Below, one piece after another: positions 14,405 to 19,150 of a DNA stretch of 19,150 bases. The translations under genes and the position numbers were made by a program. Each line of letters opens with the position of its first letter. Within the stretch, counting starts at the first letter, position 1. Source of the stretch: an uncultured Muribaculaceae bacterium (GTDB taxonomy: Bacteria; Bacteroidota; Bacteroidia; Bacteroidales; Muribaculaceae); contig CAJUOB010000035.1 of assembly GCA_910587915.1 (NCBI GenBank), positions 1-19,150 on the forward strand, given 5' to 3'. The notes under the pieces were generated by a model. It was given only the letters and a program-made list of their open reading frames with translations. It had not been told where the DNA came from and did no database searches.

Positions 14405-16591
14405 TTATTGCTTTGCTAAGTTTATTTCGACGCTCTGGCCGTTGACTGATACTATATAGGCTCCCGCTTCGAAGAGTGGCATTCCATGGCTATTGACAAA
14501 AGCAAGATCGCGGACGGGGTCGATATCAAATACAAATACCGCCGAATTTCCGGCCGGAATCATTCTCTTTTCAAAATACTTAAGTTCCCGTGCCGGGCGC
14601 GAAATAGATGATGCCGGGTCGGATATAAACCAATGTACTGTCTCTGCAGCATCGCGGCTGCCGGTATTGGTGACACGGACAGTTGCACGGAAAGTGCCAT
14701 CCGCCTGTTTTTCTACGCCAAGATCACTGTATTCAAACGACGTATAGCTCAAGCCATAGGCAAATGGATAGAGTGGTTCGGTCGGAATATCCTGATAGAA
14801 ACCTTGGTCGCGACGGGCACGAGGACGTTCATTGTAATATATGGGCACTTGTCCGACATGGCGCGGGAATGTCATGGCGAGTTTGCCCGACGGCGCCACA
14901 TCGCCACAGAGAAGCGCCGCAAGAGCATTTCCACCTTCTATACCGGGCTGCCACATCTCGACAATGGCGCTGCAATAGGGTTCATCATCGGTGAGTATAA
15001 GCGGACGGCCGTTGGTGAGGACAAGGACAATAGGCTTACCGGTACGGTTGAGAGCGGCTAAAAGTTTCTTCTGTATGCCCGGAAGCTCCATGGAAGCTCG
15101 CGATGCATTTTCACCACTCCACTCGCGTTTTTCACCAAGGCATAGCACAACAACATCGGCTTTACCGGCGGTAGCTAACGCTTCTGCAAATAAAGTAGTG
15201 TCGGTTCCCTCGAAATCGCATCCCCTGCTGAACAGTACTTTAGAATTTCCAATACGCTGCGACAATCCATCCACCACCGACACTATATCTTCATCGCGGC
15301 CATGACCGGGCCATGATCCAAGCAAATGGCCACGATTGTCGGCCATAGGACCAATTAGCGCAACAGTGGTACCGGCCCGTAGAGGAAGAACATCGTCAGT
15401 GTTTTTCAATAGAACCATCGATTCCTCGGCCAGGCGACGTGCTGTAGTGCGGTCGGAATCGAGCAGCACGCGCTGACTTTCGGGAATCTCGGTTGTATAG
15501 GGGTGCTCGAACAGTCCGAGACGGAATTTCAAAGCGAGAATGCGGGCCACCGAGGCATCGATAGCATCCATTGATACAATTCCGGACTCGACGAGCGAGA
15601 CCATATGCTCCCCATAGGCGTTGGAGCCCATATCCATGTCGACACCGGCATATAGTGCAACGGCAGCGGCAGCGGCTCTGTCGGCTGCTATGCCCTGCGA
15701 CACGAGCTGCTCAACTGCATTCCAATCGGAAACAACGAACCCATCGAAATTCCATCGCTGTTTGAGAACATCGGTGAGAAGAAAACGATTTGCTGTTGCA
15801 GGAATGCCATTGATGTCATTGAAAGAGCTCATGACGGTCGCTGCTCCCGCCTTCACTCCCGCCTGATAAGGAGGCATATATGTATCCCACATAGCCTGAT
15901 CGGAAATATCGGTGCAGGAATAATCGCGGCCGCCTTCGGAAGCTCCATAGCCGATGTAGTGCTTGAGGCATGCAGCGACAGTACCCTCATCGGCGAGGTT
16001 ATCGCCCTGATAGCCCTTGACAGCACCGACCGCAAATATGGCATTGGTATATGGATCCTCGCCGTATCCTTCGGCCACACGCCCCCAGCGTGGATCGCGG
16101 GCAACGTCGATCATAGGTGAGAAAGTCCAGTCTATACCTGCACCCGACGCCTCGCGGGCAGCTACACGGCTTGCCTCCCGGGCAAGGTCAGGATTCCACG
16201 AACATGCTTGTGCGAGCGATATCGGATAGACCGTACGGAATCCATGGATAACATCATAGCCGAATAGTATAGGAATGCCGAGGCGAGAATCCTCGACGGC
16301 TTTACGTTGCATGGCATTGCGAAGTGTCACATCATCGTCGGTATAGATAAGCGACCCTATCTCGGCCGGAATATGTTTCAGCTTTTCTCCTATATTATTT
16401 ATGTTCCTGTTATTTCCAAAACCAGCCTGATTCAGCTGCCACACTTTCTCTTCGAGAGTCATGCGCGAAATAAGATCGGACACACGGTCTTCGACCGGAG
16501 CGGATGCGTCCCTGTAGGTCTGGCCTAAAAGAACAGGGGAAGCAAACAGGCACGCTGAAATGGCAAGGATGATGGGATGATTAGTTTTCAT
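14405..16591 (-). CDS. GH3 beta-glucosidase-type glycoside hydrolase
   Basis: A 728-residue exported enzyme of glycoside hydrolase family 3, close in size and layout to BglX. A signal peptide (about 1-23, ending LLGQ) precedes the GH3 N-terminal barrel (about 35-360), containing GYDVIHGFRT, RDPRWGRVAEGYGEDP, KHYIGYG and the nucleophile motif VVSDWN with Asp289. The C-terminal alpha/beta-sandwich (about 385-600) includes LCLGEKREWSGENASR, where the acid/base glutamate of this group lies. A fibronectin-III-like domain closes the protein (about 640-720). It should release terminal beta-linked glucose (or xylose) from oligosaccharides in the periplasm; exact specificity cannot be read from sequence. 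It is a single gene with its own promoter, convergent with the GH106-like gene. Confidence 0.94.
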   Translation of the reverse strand: MKTNHPIILAISACLFASPVLLGQTYRDASAPVEDRVSDLISRMTLEEKVWQLNQAGFGNNRNINNIGEKLKHIPAEIGSLIYTDDDVTLRNAMQRKAVEDSRLGIPILFGYDVIHGFRTVYPISLAQACSWNPDLAREASRVAAREASGAGIDWTFSPMIDVARDPRWGRVAEGYGEDPYTNAIFAVGAVKGYQGDNLADEGTVAACLKHYIGYGASEGGRDYSCTDISDQAMWDTYMPPYQAGVKAGAATVMSSFNDINGIPATANRFLLTDVLKQRWNFDGFVVSDWNAVEQLVSQGIAADRAAAAAVALYAGVDMDMGSNAYGEHMVSLVESGIVSMDAIDASVARILALKFRLGLFEHPYTTEIPESQRVLLDSDRTTARRLAEESMVLLKNTDDVLPLRAGTTVALIGPMADNRGHLLGSWPGHGRDEDIVSVVDGLSQRIGNSKVLFSRGCDFEGTDTTLFAEALATAGKADVVVLCLGEKREWSGENASRASMELPGIQKKLLAALNRTGKPIVLVLTNGRPLILTDDEPYCSAIVEMWQPGIEGGNALAALLCGDVAPSGKLAMTFPRHVGQVPIYYNERPRARRDQGFYQDIPTEPLYPFAYGLSYTSFEYSDLGVEKQADGTFRATVRVTNTGSRDAAETVHWFISDPASSISRPARELKYFEKRMIPAGNSAVFVFDIDPVRDLAFVNSHGMPLFEAGAYIVSVNGQSVEINLAKQ

Positions 16592-16622
16592 GACAAAGAG
16601 AAATGTCTAAGAGTGAGTTATG

Positions 16623-16630
16623 CAAAAGTA
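16623..16630 (-). promoter_or_regulatory. -7 promoter element of the GH3 gene
   Basis: Minus-strand TACTTTTG matches the TAnnTTTG consensus and lies 32 bases upstream of the GH3 ATG, giving an expected leader of roughly 25 bases. The -33 region has no clean TTTG. Confidence 0.5.
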
Positions 16631-16675
16631 GCATATTTGCCCTTATAGCCATGTGCGCATCAATGCCAATGATGT

Positions 16676-16707
16676 AAAAAAAGCCCGGGCTAAATGCGCC
16701 GGGCTTT
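16676..16707 (-). terminator. Intrinsic terminator of the TonB/ExbD transcript
   Basis: On the minus strand, AAAGCCCGG (16707-16699) and CCGGGCTTT (16688-16680) form a 9-bp stem with a 10-base loop, followed by a run of seven T (16682-16676). It lies 31 bases past the TonB stop codon and separates this operon from the GH3 promoter. Confidence 0.85.
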
Positions 16708-16738
16708 CTGGGAGGGGTATGGAATTCAAAAGCGAATT

Positions 16739-17590
16739 CTACTGAAGTTTGAAGGTGACAGGGAGTGTGTAAGTAACCTTAACGGGCTGACCGTTGTTAC
16801 GGCCGGGAATCCATTTAGGCATCGACTTCACTACGCGCAAGGCTTCCTTATCGAGAGCCGGGTGACGGGGACGTACCACGCGCACGTTGGTGATAGAACC
16901 ATCCTTACCTACGACGAACTCTACAACTACACGACCGGACACGCCTTCTTCGGCAGCGGCGGGCGGATAGACAATGTTCGCGCTAAGCCATTTGTACATT
17001 TCAGCTTCACCACCGGCAAACTGGGGTTTCTGCTCTACCATGGCCATGGTCATAGGCTGTTCCTCTTCAACCTTAGGCTGCTCGATAACCTGTTCCTTCA
17101 CAATAATCTTGTTAAGGTCGTTGGTACCTTCGGTGATATCCACCGAACCTACAGCAGCTTCGTTCTCGAGGACTTCGTCCTGGTTCTTAACTTGCTTGTC
17201 TTCTTCAATTTTTTCGTCTTCCACAATGAGAAGATCGGTAACCTGCTGCTGGTTTGCAACTTCTTCGGGAGCAATTACCTCTTCGGGTTCCTGAGGAATC
17301 TCAAAGACTTCCTCTTCTTCCTCTTCGAATTCTTCTTCGGTATCAAATGTTGTCACTTCCTGAACGGTGCTGACAGCCACCTGATCGTCTTCGGGCTTAG
17401 CGAAAACGCCGGATAGAGAGAGAATGAGAAGAACAAGGATAATCGCTACAGCGATAAGAACTGAAACAACAGCCTTGGTGTGACGCGCAGGGGAACTTTC
17501 GCGCATTTTATATGCGCCATATTCCTTGTTTTTACCTTCGAATACTATGTCGCGCCACTCTTTTGAGGTAAGATCTACATCTTTTGCCAT
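16739..17590 (-). CDS. tonB: Energy transducer TonB
   Basis: A 283-residue inner-membrane protein. The N-terminus (MAKDVDLTSKEWRDIVFEGK, then NKEYGAYKMR) is the cytoplasmic tail characteristic of Bacteroidetes TonB. A transmembrane helix spans about 41-60. The periplasmic linker (about 66-190) is strikingly acidic, including a nearly pure Glu stretch at 85-94, rather than the Pro-Lys linker of enterobacterial TonB. The TonB C-terminal domain is at about 193-283 (NIVYPP, SGRVVVEFVVGKDG, MPKWIPGRNNGQPVKV, YTLPVTFKL), which binds the TonB box of receptors. It transmits proton-motive energy from ExbB/ExbD to outer-membrane receptors, such as the one encoded at 8722-11112. The gene starts 13 bases after the upstream ExbD gene and is followed by an intrinsic terminator, so it ends the operon. 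Confidence 0.93.
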   Translation of the reverse strand: MAKDVDLTSKEWRDIVFEGKNKEYGAYKMRESSPARHTKAVVSVLIAVAIILVLLILSLSGVFAKPEDDQVAVSTVQEVTTFDTEEEFEEEEEEVFEIPQEPEEVIAPEEVANQQQVTDLLIVEDEKIEEDKQVKNQDEVLENEAAVGSVDITEGTNDLNKIIVKEQVIEQPKVEEEQPMTMAMVEQKPQFAGGEAEMYKWLSANIVYPPAAAEEGVSGRVVVEFVVGKDGSITNVRVVRPRHPALDKEALRVVKSMPKWIPGRNNGQPVKVTYTLPVTFKLQ

Positions 17591-17603
17591 TTTCTTTCAG
17601 ATT

Positions 17604-18398
17604 TTAGGGGTTAGGAGTAGATTCACCTGCCGCGGGAGCTGTAGCAGTCATGTGTGCTGCACGGTTGCGGACGGTGGGGCGGATAATAGTCTCGTTGTTA
17701 GCCTGCTCGAAGTGACGGAGCAGAACGGTATCGGTGTGAGTGGGGAGCTCGATACTGTAACGCGAAATCTGGTTGATGTTCATCTCATCGATTGCGTTGA
17801 TCAGACCTTCGTAAGTGGTGTTGGGACCGGGTTTGATCACAACAACAGGGCGAGTCTTCAGAGAGTCGGCAGCATTGGCCTTAGCCTGCTTGTCGAATTC
17901 TTCCTTGGTAATCTCCTTGTTTTTCCACTGCTCTTTGAGCTTCACGTACTCAGCCATAACCTGCTCGTTCTTGCTGCGGAGGATCTTGCGGATACCCTGC
18001 GGCTCGTGGTTCATGTTGCCCACAAACTGTTCTTTCTGAAGGTACTTCGGAGAAGAAAAGGTTGTGTCGGCGATACCTTCATAATAATAGATATTATGTA
18101 TGGTCTTGCCGGTTTCGGCATCGGTTGCAGGTTTGTCACCGTTGTACTCGGTGTCGAGGATAAGGGTCACTGCTTCAGACTGCTTGGCCTGGCTCTGCTG
18201 CTCCTTCTTGACGTCTTCGTTGGTAGGAAGGACAATCTGGAGAGTCTGCGACTTGATCATCGTAGTACAGAGCATGAAGAAAGTAATCAGAAGCATATTC
18301 ATGTCCACCATGGGTGTAAAATCCACATGGACCTGCATCTTTTTCTGGGCGCCTTTCTTTTTCTTGCCGCCCTTGTCGGATGTATCTATCTGTGCCAT
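17604..18398 (-). CDS. exbD: ExbD/TolR-family biopolymer transport protein
   Basis: A 264-residue ExbD-family protein. The N-terminal cytoplasmic segment is very basic (GGKKKKGAQKK, 10-20). The transmembrane helix begins with HVDFTPMVDMNMLLITFFML, where Asp32 corresponds to the proton-carrying Asp25 of E. coli ExbD. The periplasmic part is much longer than in E. coli ExbD (about 140 residues in total), with a lysine- and glutamate-rich helical insertion (about 115-180). The usual ExbD C-terminal fold follows (RPVVVIKPGPNTTYEGLINAIDEM). The tail is Ala/Thr/Pro-rich. It works with ExbB and TonB in the inner membrane. It lies 12 bases downstream of a second ExbD gene and 13 bases upstream of TonB, so all three are co-transcribed. 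Confidence 0.9.
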   Translation of the reverse strand: MAQIDTSDKGGKKKKGAQKKMQVHVDFTPMVDMNMLLITFFMLCTTMIKSQTLQIVLPTNEDVKKEQQSQAKQSEAVTLILDTEYNGDKPATDAETGKTIHNIYYYEGIADTTFSSPKYLQKEQFVGNMNHEPQGIRKILRSKNEQVMAEYVKLKEQWKNKEITKEEFDKQAKANAADSLKTRPVVVIKPGPNTTYEGLINAIDEMNINQISRYSIELPTHTDTVLLRHFEQANNETIIRPTVRNRAAHMTATAPAAGESTPNP

Positions 18399-18410
18399 TG
18401 TGTATTTACT

Positions 18411-19150
18411 TTAATGGGTGGGTTCATCTTCAGATTTGAGTGCAGTCATGAGGCTGAACTTGTTGAGCTTCATGGTCTGCAGGTTGTCGAACACCATCTG
18501 AACAGTGGTGAACGGGGTGTCCTTGTCGGCCTTGATGGCGATACCCTGGCCTTTACGCATAAGAGCGGTGTAAAGGTTAGAGAGCTGAGAGCGCTCTTCG
18601 GGAGTAAGACCTTCGGCCTGCTCGTTGTTGATACGCTGAGCGACATTGTAGATGGCTTTGAGCCAAACCTGGAAGTCGTTGAGATTCGCATCACGGTTTT
18701 TGTTGTCGTTGATGGGAATTCCGACATTGGGGTCCGACATATTACCCATGAACTTATCGCGCTCGGTAATCGACATGGAGAGCACTGCGGGCAGCTGGCT
18801 GAAAGGTACACCGATCATATTGATGGTGCGGAATTCAGCTTTCTGCTGGTCCGAAAGAGTGATACGGTTGTTCTTGTGCTGATCGTTGTAGACGGAGATA
18901 GCTTCGTCGAGCATCATACCGCGAATTTTTTCGCTGGAAAGAGTCGAGTCTGCGTCGCCGGTAAACGAGATGAAGAGTTTACCTTCTGCCACCGAGGGAT
19001 CGGGGAGTTTGCCCGATTTGTCGGCTGAAGAGACAAGAACGGTCACCAAGTTGTTCATAGGCACTTTCTCCTCGGATACCGAAGAAGGAGTGTATACGAT
19101 GGTGGGTTCTTTCTGCAGGAAGGTAGAAGTCAACATGAAGAAAGTAAGCA
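18411..19150 (-). CDS. Second ExbD/TolR-family protein (partial, cut by window end)
   Basis: The reading frame runs off the right edge. The ATG at 19136 is internal: the four codons before it read LTFF, continuing into MLTSTFLQKEP, which is the end of an ExbD transmembrane helix and matches the ITFFML of the neighbouring ExbD. About 245 residues are visible. The N-terminal tail, most of the helix and the essential aspartate lie outside the window. The periplasmic part carries a long insertion and ends with the ExbD-type IAIKADKDTPFTTVQMVFDNLQ segment. It lacks the basic/Ala-rich extras of its neighbour. Pairs of unequal ExbD genes between ExbB and TonB are common in Bacteroidetes and may form heterodimers. 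ExbB is expected immediately upstream. Confidence 0.88.
   Translation of the reverse strand, partial: LTFFMLTSTFLQKEPTIVYTPSSVSEEKVPMNNLVTVLVSSADKSGKLPDPSVAEGKLFISFTGDADSTLSSEKIRGMMLDEAISVYNDQHKNNRITLSDQQKAEFRTINMIGVPFSQLPAVLSMSITERDKFMGNMSDPNVGIPINDNKNRDANLNDFQVWLKAIYNVAQRINNEQAEGLTPEERSQLSNLYTALMRKGQGIAIKADKDTPFTTVQMVFDNLQTMKLNKFSLMTALKSEDEPTH

Noticed and set aside
16694..17416. A 240-codon open frame on the plus strand
   Set aside because: Antisense to TonB. It overlaps the tonB terminator and has Phe-rich low-complexity translation caused by the Glu-rich linker on the other strand.
17526..19028. A 500-codon open frame on the plus strand
   Set aside because: It is antisense to TonB and both ExbD genes, which have clear family motifs. 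Its translation is rich in Phe, Leu, Val, Cys and His without a domain, typical of a mirror frame in a codon-biased region.

Overview
The window looks like a chromosomal segment from a gut Bacteroidales bacterium, most likely of the Muribaculaceae/Bacteroides type. The support is: candidate -7 promoter elements of the Bacteroidetes form TAnnTTTG, an ExbD-ExbD-TonB cluster with the typical long Bacteroidetes ExbD proteins, and families largely confined to this phylum (DUF4249 lipoprotein, DUF4974-type anti-sigma-like protein, DUF6528-like propeller, GH106-like hydrolase). No rRNA, tRNA, CRISPR array, transposase or integrase was recognised. All family names come from reading the sequence, not from a database search.

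Layout. (1) 24-1773, minus strand: a small exported protein, a Crp/Fnr-type regulator, and a two-gene module of a 56-residue protein followed 3 bases later by a TacT-like GNAT acetyltransferase, probably a toxin-antitoxin pair with its own promoter. (2) 1774-2164: a gene-free regulatory stretch with a 33-bp-period direct repeat, a good promoter and a 76-base stretch that folds into a three-tier stem-loop. It forms the probable 5' leader of (3) an OmpR-family response regulator with no kinase beside it, followed by a Sel1-repeat protein.

(4) 4455-12116, plus strand: a tightly packed series. A secreted DUF6528-like propeller, a secreted glycerophosphodiester phosphodiesterase and a metallo-beta-lactamase-fold hydrolase lead by an ATGA overlap into an ECF sigma factor. 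After an 89-base gap come a small outer-membrane barrel, a very short membrane-anchored DUF4974 protein (a FecR-like anti-sigma reduced to tail, TM helix and DUF4974), a TonB-dependent receptor with an N-terminal STN signalling domain, and a DUF4249 lipoprotein, all overlapping or nearly so. I read this as a compact cell-surface signalling and uptake system: ligand at the receptor, STN to DUF4974 contact across the periplasm, release of the sigma factor. The sigma gene is translationally tied to extracytoplasmic phosphodiester/hydrolase genes.

(5) 12172-14322: a secreted GH106-like (alpha-L-rhamnosidase clan) hydrolase. It ends at a strong bidirectional terminator shared with the convergent (6) GH3 beta-glucosidase-type enzyme (14405-16591, minus). 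(7) 16676-19150, minus: terminator, TonB, ExbD and a second ExbD cut by the window edge. This is the energy-transducing complex that would power receptors such as the one at 8722-11112. The ExbB partner is presumably just outside the window.

The items I consider most worth checking are the structured leader at 2045-2120, the miniature sigma/anti-sigma/receptor system at 7141-12116 with its coupling to the upstream hydrolases, and the GNAT toxin-antitoxin pair with an unfamiliar antitoxin.
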